Shown: positions 16,032 to 23,705 of the stretch, one piece after another
Position numbering within the stretch: the stretch's first letter is position 1
How the letters are laid out: every line of letters begins with the position of its first letter
Assembly (NCBI GenBank): GCA_964425695.1
Contig: CAYRNF010000014.1
Span: forward strand, 1-64,000
DNA length: 64,000 bases
Origin: JAKPBU01 sp964425695
Lineage (GTDB): Bacteria > Pseudomonadota > Gammaproteobacteria > Xanthomonadales > Xanthomonadaceae
Direction: 5' to 3'
Translations under genes and position numbers: made by a program
The notes under the pieces: generated by a model
The model's input: the letters and a program-made list of their open reading frames with translations, nothing else
Database searches by the model: none
Told to the model about the DNA's origin: nothing

Positions 16032-17762
16032 GTGGCCCGCATTCCCGACGCGTTCATCGACGAGCTCCTCGCCCGCACCGACATCGTCGAGCTGGTGGGC
16101 GCGCGCGTGCCGCTGAAGAAGCAGGGCCGCGAATACTCGGCGCGCTGCCCGTTCCACGACGAACGCTCGCCCAGCTTCACCGTGTCGCCGGTCAAGCAGT
16201 TCTACCACTGCTTCGGCTGCGGGGCGCACGGCACCGCGATCAGCTTCCTGATGAACTACGACCGCATGGAGTTCCTCGATGCGGTGGAGGAACTGGCGCG
16301 TCGCGCCGGGCTGGACGTGCCGCGCGACACGCGCCAGCGCAACGAGGACTCCGATACCCGCGACATCTACGCCGCCCTGGACGCGGCCACGAAGTTCTAC
16401 CTCCGGCAGCTGGCCGCCAGCGACAAGGCGCGGCGCTACCTGGACGGCCGCGGCGTGGACGACGCCACGCGCGAGCGCTACGCCATCGGCTATGCGCCCG
16501 ACGGGTTCTCGGGGTTGCGCGACGCGCTCGGCACCGATGCGCGGCGCATGGCGCTGCTGGAGCGCGCGGGCCTGTTCTCCAAGAACGACAAGGGCCACGT
16601 CTACGACAAGTTCCGCGACCGGGTGATGTTCCCGATCCACGACCGTCGCGGCCGGGTCATCGCCTTCGGCGGGCGCGTGCTGGACAAGGACGCCTCGCCC
16701 AAGTACCTCAACTCGCCGGAAACCGCCCTGTTCCACAAGGGGCGCGAGCTGTACGGCCTGTGGCAGGTGCGGCAGGCCCACAGCAAGATCCCGCGCCTGA
16801 TCGTGGTGGAGGGCTACATGGACGTGGTCGCGCTGGCCCAGCACGGCGTGCTGGAAGCCGTCGCCACGCTGGGCACCGCCACCACGCCCGATCACGCCGA
16901 GCTGCTGTTCCGCAACGCCGCCGACGTGTTCTTCTGCTTCGATGGCGACAACGCCGGCCGGCGTGCGGCCACCAAGGCGATGGAATCCGTGCTGCCGCGC
17001 ATGAAGGACGGGCGCCAGGCGTTTTTTCTGTTCCTGCCCGAAGGCGAGGATCCCGACTCCCTGGTGCGCCACGAAGGCGCCGCCGGCTTCGACGCGCGCC
17101 TGCGCGAGGCCACGCCGCTGTCGCAGTTCTTCTTCGACTCGCTCGGCGCCGACATCAACCTGGGCACGCTGGACGGCAAGGCGCGGCTGGCCGAACGCGC
17201 CAAGCCGCTGCTGGCGCAGATTCCGGACGGCGCCTTCGGCGATCTCATGCAACAGCGCCTCACCGAGCTGACCGGCGTCGGTGCGCGCAACGCGCCCGCC
17301 CAGGCCCACGTGCCGGTGCAGCGCCCGTCGCAGGCCGCGGCGGGCACGCCCAAGCGCAGCCTGGTGCGCAGCGCCATCGCGCTGCTGCTGCAGCAGCCAT
17401 CGCTGGGTCTGGAAATCCCGATGCCCTATGGCTTCGCCGCACTGCGCCAGCCCGGTGTCGAATTGCTGGTGGAGATCCTGGACCTGGTGGCGCAACAGCC
17501 CGGCATCCACGTGGGCACGCTGGTGGAACACTTCGCCGGCCGCGAGGAACACGCCGCGCTGCAGAAGCTGGCCAGCCAGGAAGTGCCCGGCGACGAGGCC
17601 TCATGGCGCGCGGCGCTCACCGACGCGGTGCGCCAGCTCGAGGCGCAGACCCGCCAGCAGCGCGTCGACGAGATCACCGAGAAAGTGCGCGAAGCCGGCA
17701 TGTCCGCACTGTCGGACACCGAGAAGTCCGAACTGCGCGAGCTACAGGCGACGCGGCGCTAG
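16032..17762 (+). CDS. dnaG: DNA primase
   Basis: DnaG makes the RNA primers for replication at the fork, recruited by the DnaB helicase. The CHC2 zinc finger is clear: Cys39, His42, Cys60 and Cys63 in CPFHDERSPSF and YHCFGCGAHG. The TOPRIM core has LIVVEGYMDVVAL near 260 and the metal-binding FCFDGDNAGRRAA near 305. A C-terminal helicase-binding region of about 140 residues follows a linker near 420-440. The length (576) fits E. coli DnaG (581). The GTG at 16032 gives the conserved start ARIPDAFIDELLART; an in-frame ATG at 16017 would add five residues. rpoD does not follow, so the classical macromolecular synthesis operon is split here. Confidence 0.96.
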   Translation: MARIPDAFIDELLARTDIVELVGARVPLKKQGREYSARCPFHDERSPSFTVSPVKQFYHCFGCGAHGTAISFLMNYDRMEFLDAVEELARRAGLDVPRDTRQRNEDSDTRDIYAALDAATKFYLRQLAASDKARRYLDGRGVDDATRERYAIGYAPDGFSGLRDALGTDARRMALLERAGLFSKNDKGHVYDKFRDRVMFPIHDRRGRVIAFGGRVLDKDASPKYLNSPETALFHKGRELYGLWQVRQAHSKIPRLIVVEGYMDVVALAQHGVLEAVATLGTATTPDHAELLFRNAADVFFCFDGDNAGRRAATKAMESVLPRMKDGRQAFFLFLPEGEDPDSLVRHEGAAGFDARLREATPLSQFFFDSLGADINLGTLDGKARLAERAKPLLAQIPDGAFGDLMQQRLTELTGVGARNAPAQAHVPVQRPSQAAAGTPKRSLVRSAIALLLQQPSLGLEIPMPYGFAALRQPGVELLVEILDLVAQQPGIHVGTLVEHFAGREEHAALQKLASQEVPGDEASWRAALTDAVRQLEAQTRQQRVDEITEKVREAGMSALSDTEKSELRELQATRR

Positions 17763-17811
17763 CCGGCGCGGCGCGGGTAAGCTGCGGCTTCCTCCCGCCC
17801 GGACCGCTGCC

Positions 17812-19815
17812 ATGACCCATCGCCTTGGACTCGCCGTTGCCCTGGCCGCCCTGTGCGTGCTGCCCGCACTGGCGCAGGACGCACCGGTCGAACGCAAGGT
17901 CATCGGCAACCGCACCACCGAGAACGTGCCCGACATCCCGGCCGAGCTGGTGGAGCGCCTGGCCCGCTACCAGAACACGCGCGGCGCGTCGGTCAACGGC
18001 TGGACGCCGGAGGGCTGCCTGCTGGTGTCCACGCGCTTCGCCGAAACCGCGCAGGTGCATCGCGTCTGCCAGCCGCTGGGCATGCGCGAGCAGCTGACCT
18101 TCTATCCCGAGCCCGTCGCCGGCGTGGTGCCCGCGCCGAAGGATGCGTGGCGCAAGGGCTTCGTGTTCGCCAAGGACAAGGGCGGCGACGAATTCAGCCA
18201 GCTGTACTGGTTCGACGACGCCACGCGCAGCACCACCCTGCTCACCGACGGCAGGCGCACCCAGAACGGCGGCACCGTGCTCAGCCGCGACGGGTCGCTG
18301 ATGGCCTACGCCAGCACCGCGCGCAACGGCACCGACCGCGACATCTGGATCCGCGACACGAAGACCGGCCAGTCGCGCGTGCTGCTGGCCGAAGGCGGCA
18401 ACTGGGGCGCCATGGACTTCTCGCCGGACGGCACGCGCCTGCTGGTGGCGCGCTACGTCTCGGCCAACGAGTCCTACCCCGGCGAGGTGGACGTGGCCAC
18501 CGGCAAGCACACGATGTTCTCGGTGGACGGCGGCAAGGCGGCGTTCGGCGGCTTCGCGTACGCGCCGGACGGCAAGGCGGTGTACTTCGTCTCCGACGAA
18601 CCGGTGGCCGGCAAGCCGAGCGAGTTCCAGACCCTGCGTTACCACGCGCCGGGCAGCGGCGCGCCGAAGCAGCTCAGCACCGTGCCGTGGGACGTGGACA
18701 GTTTCGAAGTGGCCGCCGACGACAGGCACCTGGCGTATGTCACCAACGAAGACGGCATCAACCGGCTCACGGTGCTGGCGCTGCCGTCGCATCGTGCGAT
18801 CCGCCTGCCGGATCTGCCGGTGGGGCTGATCGGGGGGCTGGCGTTCTCGCACGACGGCAAGCGGCTGGCGGTGACGGTGAATGCATCGACATCGCCGAGC
18901 GATGCGTACGTGATCGACCTGGGCCGCGCCACGCTGGAGCGCTGGACGCGCAGCGAAGTGGGCGGGCTGGACGCGTCCACCTTCGTCGCGCCCACGCTGG
19001 TGCGCTTCCCTACGTTCGACCAGGTGGACGGCGCGCCGCGCACCATCCCGGCGTTCTATTACAAGCCCGCCAAGGCCGCGGCCGGCGGCAAGTTCCCGGT
19101 GGTCGTCAGCATCCACGGCGGGCCCGAGGCGCAGGCGCAGCCCGGTTTCAACCCGACCGTGCAGTTCATGGCCAACGAACTGGGCGTGGCCGTGCTGGTG
19201 CCGAACGTGCGCGGTTCGTCCGGCTACGGCAAGACCTACCTGCAGCTGGACAACGCGGACAAGCGCGAGGACTCGGTCAAGGACATCGGTGCGCTGCTCG
19301 ACTGGATCGCGCAGCAGCCGGAACTGGACGCCACGCGGGTGGGCGTGACCGGCGGCAGCTACGGCGGCTACATGACGCTGGCGTCGCTGATGCACTACAG
19401 CGACCGGATCCGCGCTGGCATCGACGTGGTGGGCATCTCCGACTTCGCCACCTTCCTCACCAATACCGAGAGCTACCGCCGCGACCTGCGCCGCGCCGAG
19501 TACGGCGACGAGCGCGACCCGGCGATGAAGGCGGTGTTCGACCGCATCTCGCCGCTGAAGAACGCGTCCCGGATCCGCGCGCCGCTGTTCGTCGCCCAGG
19601 GCAAGAACGATCCGCGCGTGCCCTACACCGAAGCCGAGCAGATCGTGAAGGCCGTGCGCGCCAACGGCGAACCGGTGTGGTTCCTGATGTTCGACGACGA
19701 AGGCCACGGCTTCCGCAAGAAGGCCAACAGCGACCTGTTCGGCGCGGCCAGCATCCTGTTCTGGCAGCAGCACCTCTTAAGCGAGGACGAGGCGGCACCG
19801 GCAGGCGGGCGCTGA
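17812..19815 (+). CDS. Secreted S9 family (prolyl oligopeptidase-type) peptidase
   Basis: This 667-residue protein has a signal peptide to about residue 22 (LPALAQ), so it acts in the periplasm or outside. The N-terminal half is WD40/TolB-like beta-propeller sequence, with repeats such as SRDGSLMAYAS and SPDGTRLLVARY. The C-terminal alpha/beta-hydrolase domain has VVSIHGGPEAQ near 430 and the nucleophile motif GGSYGGYMT with Ser516. It also has QGKNDPRVPYTEAEQI near 603 (Asp) and DEGHGFRKKAN near 637 (His). This is the S9C (acylaminoacyl peptidase-like) arrangement. It probably trims peptides taken up as nutrients; a second, DPP-IV-type S9 peptidase lies at 51948-54287. Confidence 0.92.
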   Translation: MTHRLGLAVALAALCVLPALAQDAPVERKVIGNRTTENVPDIPAELVERLARYQNTRGASVNGWTPEGCLLVSTRFAETAQVHRVCQPLGMREQLTFYPEPVAGVVPAPKDAWRKGFVFAKDKGGDEFSQLYWFDDATRSTTLLTDGRRTQNGGTVLSRDGSLMAYASTARNGTDRDIWIRDTKTGQSRVLLAEGGNWGAMDFSPDGTRLLVARYVSANESYPGEVDVATGKHTMFSVDGGKAAFGGFAYAPDGKAVYFVSDEPVAGKPSEFQTLRYHAPGSGAPKQLSTVPWDVDSFEVAADDRHLAYVTNEDGINRLTVLALPSHRAIRLPDLPVGLIGGLAFSHDGKRLAVTVNASTSPSDAYVIDLGRATLERWTRSEVGGLDASTFVAPTLVRFPTFDQVDGAPRTIPAFYYKPAKAAAGGKFPVVVSIHGGPEAQAQPGFNPTVQFMANELGVAVLVPNVRGSSGYGKTYLQLDNADKREDSVKDIGALLDWIAQQPELDATRVGVTGGSYGGYMTLASLMHYSDRIRAGIDVVGISDFATFLTNTESYRRDLRRAEYGDERDPAMKAVFDRISPLKNASRIRAPLFVAQGKNDPRVPYTEAEQIVKAVRANGEPVWFLMFDDEGHGFRKKANSDLFGAASILFWQQHLLSEDEAAPAGGR

Positions 19816-19968
19816 GTCGCCCCGCGTTGCACGCGCATCTGGTCGGCGTCTGCCGCATTCGGTCACCGGATTGTCATCGAAACCTCGGGTTGCCCCTAGT
19901 GCCGGGGCGCAGCCGTACGGGCTAGTGTGTTGGCAACGGCGTGCGGCGCCGAACACGCTTTGGCCCGG

Positions 19969-21243
19969 ATGTCCGTTGAAGGCTATTCCACGCTGCCCCC
20001 GCCCATTGCGTCCGCATCGCCGTTCGGTGACGTGCTGCACGCCGCGTTCGGCGTCGGCGCCAGCAGCGCCGGTTTTCCCGCGGAACTCGCCCAGGCCGAT
20101 CCGGCGCAGGTGGGCTTCGACCTGCAGCCAGCGTCGGTGCGCATCAGCGACGAGCGCAGCGATGCGTATAACACGCACTACACGGCCACCGGCGAGGTCA
20201 CCGTATCCGCGCCGGGCGCCGGCGACGTGGACGTGCCGGTGAGGTTCGACGTCACCACGCGCAACGAGAACGCGACGCCCGCGCAGCAGCGCGCGATCAA
20301 CCCGTTCGACCCGGCCACGATCCCGGACCGCACCCGCATCGAGGTGCACGGCCGCGACTACGCCGGCACGCCGATGGAAGCGAGCTTGCGCGCGCTGGCC
20401 GGCGCGAACGACCTGGGCAGCATCGAAGACCTGCGCCTGTCGCTGGAAATGACCGAACACGGCGAGCTGCGGGTGATGACCGGCAGCCAGGCGCTGTTCG
20501 AGACGCCGCGCGATGGCGGGCCGGCGTCGCTGCCGGGCGAGCGCGAAGACTTCACCCGCCATACCACGATGCTCGAGGATCCGCGCGGCGCCGACCGCGC
20601 CGCCTACACGCGCATGCTGCTCGACGGCACGCCGCCGGCCGACACCGTGCGCCTGCGCGAGGACGTGCAGGGCCGCGACATCGTGGGCGAAGTGACCGAG
20701 ACCGGATCGGGCGAGACCAACGCGGTGACCTGGACCCTGGACGCATCGGGCCGCCCCACCGCCGCCGACGCGGTGCTGACGTGGGAGCCGAGCAGCCAGG
20801 GTCGCGACTCGGATCGCATCGAAGCCAGCGCGCAGAGCCGCTTCCGCAGCGACAACGACATGGCCGGCAGCGGCGACGACGTCGGCCACGTCTTCGCCTA
20901 CCGGTTCGTCGGCGGGCATGGCGCGGTGAACATGTTCCCGCAGGAAAGCGGCTTCAACCAGCGCGTGTACGCGCGCATGGAACAGGAATGGAGCGACTGG
21001 CTGGCCGAGGGCATGGAGGTGCGCATCGAGATCGACCTGACGCCCGACGACGTGCGCAGGCCCGACGGCGTGCAGGTGGACTACGCCGTGATCGACCCGG
21101 CGACCGGTCGCGCCGTGTACGACCCGTCGCTGATCGCGTTCGAGAACCGCGGCGGGCAGGTGTTCGATCCGGTCGCGCGCAGCGAGATGGACGACTTCAT
21201 CGACGCGCGGATGGTCGAGGCACGCATGGCGGTGGCGGCATGA
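19969..21243 (+). CDS. Putative DNA/RNA non-specific endonuclease toxin (Endonuclea_NS_2-like)
   Basis: The last 130 residues of this 424-residue protein resemble the Endonuclea_NS_2 nuclease domain of polymorphic toxins such as Bacillus YeeF. The core reads GDDVGHVFAYRFVGG then AVNMFPQESGFNQRVYARME, with His307 as the likely general base and Asn321, Gln325 and Asn330 as the conserved polar set. The strand MEVRIEIDLTPDD follows, as in these nucleases. Residues 1-290 are Asp/Thr-rich beta-type sequence with no signal peptide, PAAR, VgrG, RHS or LXG marker that I can see, so the export route is unknown. The next gene looks like the cognate immunity protein. The ATG at 19969 was preferred to an in-frame GTG at 19927; no clear ribosome-binding site helps the choice. 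The homology call is from motif reading only. Confidence 0.68.
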   Translation: MSVEGYSTLPPPIASASPFGDVLHAAFGVGASSAGFPAELAQADPAQVGFDLQPASVRISDERSDAYNTHYTATGEVTVSAPGAGDVDVPVRFDVTTRNENATPAQQRAINPFDPATIPDRTRIEVHGRDYAGTPMEASLRALAGANDLGSIEDLRLSLEMTEHGELRVMTGSQALFETPRDGGPASLPGEREDFTRHTTMLEDPRGADRAAYTRMLLDGTPPADTVRLREDVQGRDIVGEVTETGSGETNAVTWTLDASGRPTAADAVLTWEPSSQGRDSDRIEASAQSRFRSDNDMAGSGDDVGHVFAYRFVGGHGAVNMFPQESGFNQRVYARMEQEWSDWLAEGMEVRIEIDLTPDDVRRPDGVQVDYAVIDPATGRAVYDPSLIAFENRGGQVFDPVARSEMDDFIDARMVEARMAVAA

Positions 21244-21311
21244 TCGACACCGTCATTGGCTGACGGCACACTCCGCGCGCGGCACTGCGCCGCGTCGCAC
21301 CGGATCTGCGC

Positions 21312-21713
21312 TTGAACTCCCCCCGGCACCACGACGACCGCGACGCGCTGCTGCTGCGCGTGGGACGCCTGATCGCCAGCGATCCGGCGCTCACCGGCGC
21401 CGCGTGGGACGGCTACGCGCTGATCGTGGAATACGGCGAAGACGCAAGCCGACGCACCGCGGGCTTCCGCTATCTGGATAGCGGCGGTTTCGAGGCCGCA
21501 ACCCCACGCGACGCCGCGCTCGGCGACGCGCTCGATGCGCTGCGCGAGGCCACCCGCATCGAAGGCGAACCCGCCTGGTGCGCCTGCGTGGTGCAGCTGC
21601 GCCGCGACAGCGGCCGCCTGCACGCCGACTTCGAATACGACGATCCCGCGCGCTGGGCGATCACGCCGCAGACGCTGTCGCAGGTCGCGGAACGGGCGCG
21701 GCCGCAGGACTGA
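21312..21713 (+). CDS. Putative immunity protein, YezG/DUF600-like
   Basis: This 133-residue acidic soluble protein follows the nuclease gene by 68 bp. Its pattern fits the YezG (DUF600) immunity family that neutralises YeeF-type nucleases. WDGYALIVEYGEDASRRTAGFRYLDSGG is at about 33-60, LGDALDALREATRIEGEPAWCACVVQL near 70-96, and the closing RLHADFEYDDPARWAI near 103-118. That last stretch is the family's typical F-x-YDD ending. The frame opens with a TTG at 21312, with no better ATG; a GTG lies at about residue 17. Its proposed role is to bind and block the nuclease inside the producing cell. The family assignment is by eye. Confidence 0.6.
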   Translation: MNSPRHHDDRDALLLRVGRLIASDPALTGAAWDGYALIVEYGEDASRRTAGFRYLDSGGFEAATPRDAALGDALDALREATRIEGEPAWCACVVQLRRDSGRLHADFEYDDPARWAITPQTLSQVAERARPQD

Positions 21714-21717
21714 CCGC

Positions 21718-21864
21718 AAATCCCCCTCGGTCCCCCTTCTGCGAAGGGGGAGGACAAGCGGCGTCGGATGTGTGTCGATGTGTCGCTTCGCAAGCTCCGA
21801 GCCCGCACCGAATCTTCGCCGTTGCTTCGCCCCCTTTGAGAAAGGGGGCTACGGGGGATTCGCT
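21718..21864. repeat. Inverted pair of C/G-block palindromes after the immunity gene
   Basis: The left copy near 21718-21752 (AATCCCCCTCGGTCCCCCTT then GCGAAGGGGGA) is mirrored by the right copy near 21829-21864 (CCCCCTTTGAGAAAGGGGGC then ACGGGGGATT). They are separated by about 75 bp. Each copy is itself a hairpin. They fill part of the 358-bp gap between the immunity gene and the aldehyde oxidase operon. The rest of the gap, to 22071, shows no gene. Confidence 0.75.
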
Positions 21865-22071
21865 CTTGGGCTTGTGCAGATGACGTAGGCGCGCATGGAT
21901 AGGCCGCAGCCGTCCCGCGCTCCACTTCACGCCGAACTTCCCCCGGCGGTGTTAACTAGGCCGCAGGCCGCGTCACTGCGGCGACCGCCCGCGCTTGTTG
22001 CGCCACGCCGGTTCGCCCCGCGACGTCCCAACCGCGGACCCCGGCGTCCGCACCAGCACGGGATATGACGC

Positions 22072-22737
22072 ATGAGCAGCACGGGTGACGGGCAGCGGGA
22101 CGACGGTTTCAGGCTGACCCGCAGGGAGGTACTAGTGGCCGGCGCAACCACGATGGCCGCAGGCGCGGCGCCTCAGATGGCGGTGGCGGCAAGCGCCGAC
22201 GACCCGGCGTCAGCACGTGCGCCGGTGGTGTCCAAGGTGTCGCTCACCGTCAACGGCACACCGCGCACGCTCGACGTGGACACCCGCACCACCCTGCTCG
22301 ACGCCTTGCGCGAAACGCTCAAGCTCACCGGCACCAAGAAAGGCTGCGACCACGGCCAGTGCGGTGCCTGCACGGTGATCGTGGAAGGCCGACGCATCAA
22401 CAGCTGCCTGAGCCTGGCGGTGATGCACGAAGGCGATGCGATCACCACGATCGAAGGCCTGGGCACGCCGGACAAGCTGCATCCGATGCAGCGCGCCTTC
22501 GTCAAGCACGACGGCTACCAGTGCGGGTACTGCACACCCGGGCAGATCTGCTCGGCGGTGGCGGTGCTGGACGAGATCAAGGCCGGGCTGCCCAGCCACG
22601 TCAGCGACAGCCTTACCGCACGGCCGCGCGCGACCCGCGCGGAACTCGCCGAACGCATGAGCGGCAACCTGTGCCGCTGCGGCGCGTACTCCAACATCAT
22701 CGACGCGATCACCGACGTGTCCGGGAGGCGCGCATGA
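22072..22737 (+). CDS. paoA: Periplasmic aldehyde oxidase 2Fe-2S subunit (PaoA-like)
   Basis: This 221-residue subunit carries the two 2Fe-2S clusters that pass electrons within a molybdenum hydroxylase. A twin-arginine signal is visible (Arg17-Arg18 in LTRREVLVAG), which implies Tat export of the folded complex. The plant-ferredoxin-like cluster uses Cys92, Cys97, Cys100 and Cys112. The second uses Cys141, Cys144, Cys191 and Cys193 (QCGYCTPGQ and LCRCG). The architecture and Tat signal match E. coli PaoA, part of an aldehyde dehydrogenase for aromatic aldehydes. The stop overlaps the next ATG (ATGA). It heads a five-gene operon; no clear promoter was seen. Confidence 0.9.
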   Translation: MSSTGDGQRDDGFRLTRREVLVAGATTMAAGAAPQMAVAASADDPASARAPVVSKVSLTVNGTPRTLDVDTRTTLLDALRETLKLTGTKKGCDHGQCGACTVIVEGRRINSCLSLAVMHEGDAITTIEGLGTPDKLHPMQRAFVKHDGYQCGYCTPGQICSAVAVLDEIKAGLPSHVSDSLTARPRATRAELAERMSGNLCRCGAYSNIIDAITDVSGRRA

Positions 22738-23705
22738 AGGCCTTCTCGTACGAACGCGCGAACACGCCGGCCGAAGCCGCGGCCATGGCCGCGCGCACGC
22801 CCGGCGCGAAGTTCATCGCAGGCGGCACCAACCTGCTCGACTTGATGAAGCTGGAGATCGAAACACCCACACACCTGATCGACGTCAACGCGCTGGAGCT
22901 TGCGGCAATCGACAAGACCGACGATGGCGGGCTGCGCATCGGCGCCTTGGTGCGCAACACCGACCTGGCCGCCGACCGGCGCGTGCGGCGCGACTACGCG
23001 GTGCTTGCGCGCGCGCTGCTGTCGGGCGCCTCCGGGCAGCTGCGCAACCGCGCGACCACGGCCGGCAACCTGCTGCAGCGCACGCGCTGCGCGTACTTCT
23101 ACGATCCCAACCAGCCGTGCAACAAGCGCCTGCCTGGCAGCGGCTGCGCCGCGCTGGAGGGCATCAGCCGCCAGCACGCGATTTTGGGCGGCAGCGCGGC
23201 ATGCATCGCCACGCATCCTTCCGACATGGCGGTGGCGATGCGCGTGCTGGACGCCAGCGTGGAGACGGTGCGCGCCGACGGCAGCACGCGCGCCATTCCC
23301 GTCGCCGAACTGCACCTGCTGCCCGGCACCACGCCGCACAGGGAGCATGCGCTGGAGCCCGGCGAGCTGATCACCTCGGTCGTGCTGCCGCCGCCGGCCG
23401 GCGGACGCCACGTGTACCGCAAGGTGCGCGATCGCGCGTCGTACGCGTTCGCGCTGGTATCGGTGGCCGCCATCGTGCAGCGCGACGGCACAGGACGCGT
23501 GGCGGTAGGCGGCGTCGCCCCTAAACCCTGGCGCGATGCAGCCGCCGATGCGGCACTGCCGCAAGGCGCCAAGGCCGTGGCCACGCGCCTGCTCGCCGAC
23601 GCCAAACCCACCGAACACAACGCCTACAAGCGCACCCTGGTCGAACGCACCATCGCCGCTGCCCTAGTCGATGCCGGCGCCACGCGCCGCGGAGGTGCGG
23701 CATGA
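22734..23705 (+). CDS. paoB: Periplasmic aldehyde oxidase FAD subunit (PaoB-like)
   Basis: This 323-residue subunit binds FAD, with FIAGGTNLLDLMK near 29-41 and RNRATTAGNLLQRTRC near 105-120. It also contains the extra cysteine-rich loop of PaoB that holds a 4Fe-4S cluster: RCAYFYD, CNKRLPGSGC and AACIATHPSD between about 119 and 165. That loop separates this enzyme from ordinary xanthine dehydrogenase FAD subunits. It has no signal of its own and would be exported together with PaoA through Tat. Overlaps of ATGA at both ends couple it to its neighbours. Confidence 0.9.
   Translation: MKAFSYERANTPAEAAAMAARTPGAKFIAGGTNLLDLMKLEIETPTHLIDVNALELAAIDKTDDGGLRIGALVRNTDLAADRRVRRDYAVLARALLSGASGQLRNRATTAGNLLQRTRCAYFYDPNQPCNKRLPGSGCAALEGISRQHAILGGSAACIATHPSDMAVAMRVLDASVETVRADGSTRAIPVAELHLLPGTTPHREHALEPGELITSVVLPPPAGGRHVYRKVRDRASYAFALVSVAAIVQRDGTGRVAVGGVAPKPWRDAAADAALPQGAKAVATRLLADAKPTEHNAYKRTLVERTIAAALVDAGATRRGGAA

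Noticed and set aside
19927..19968. GTG at 19927 as the nuclease toxin start
   Set aside because: The extra 14 residues (MLATACGAEHALAR) could be mistaken for a lipoprotein start, but no hydrophobic signal segment follows. The ATG at 19969 is more likely.
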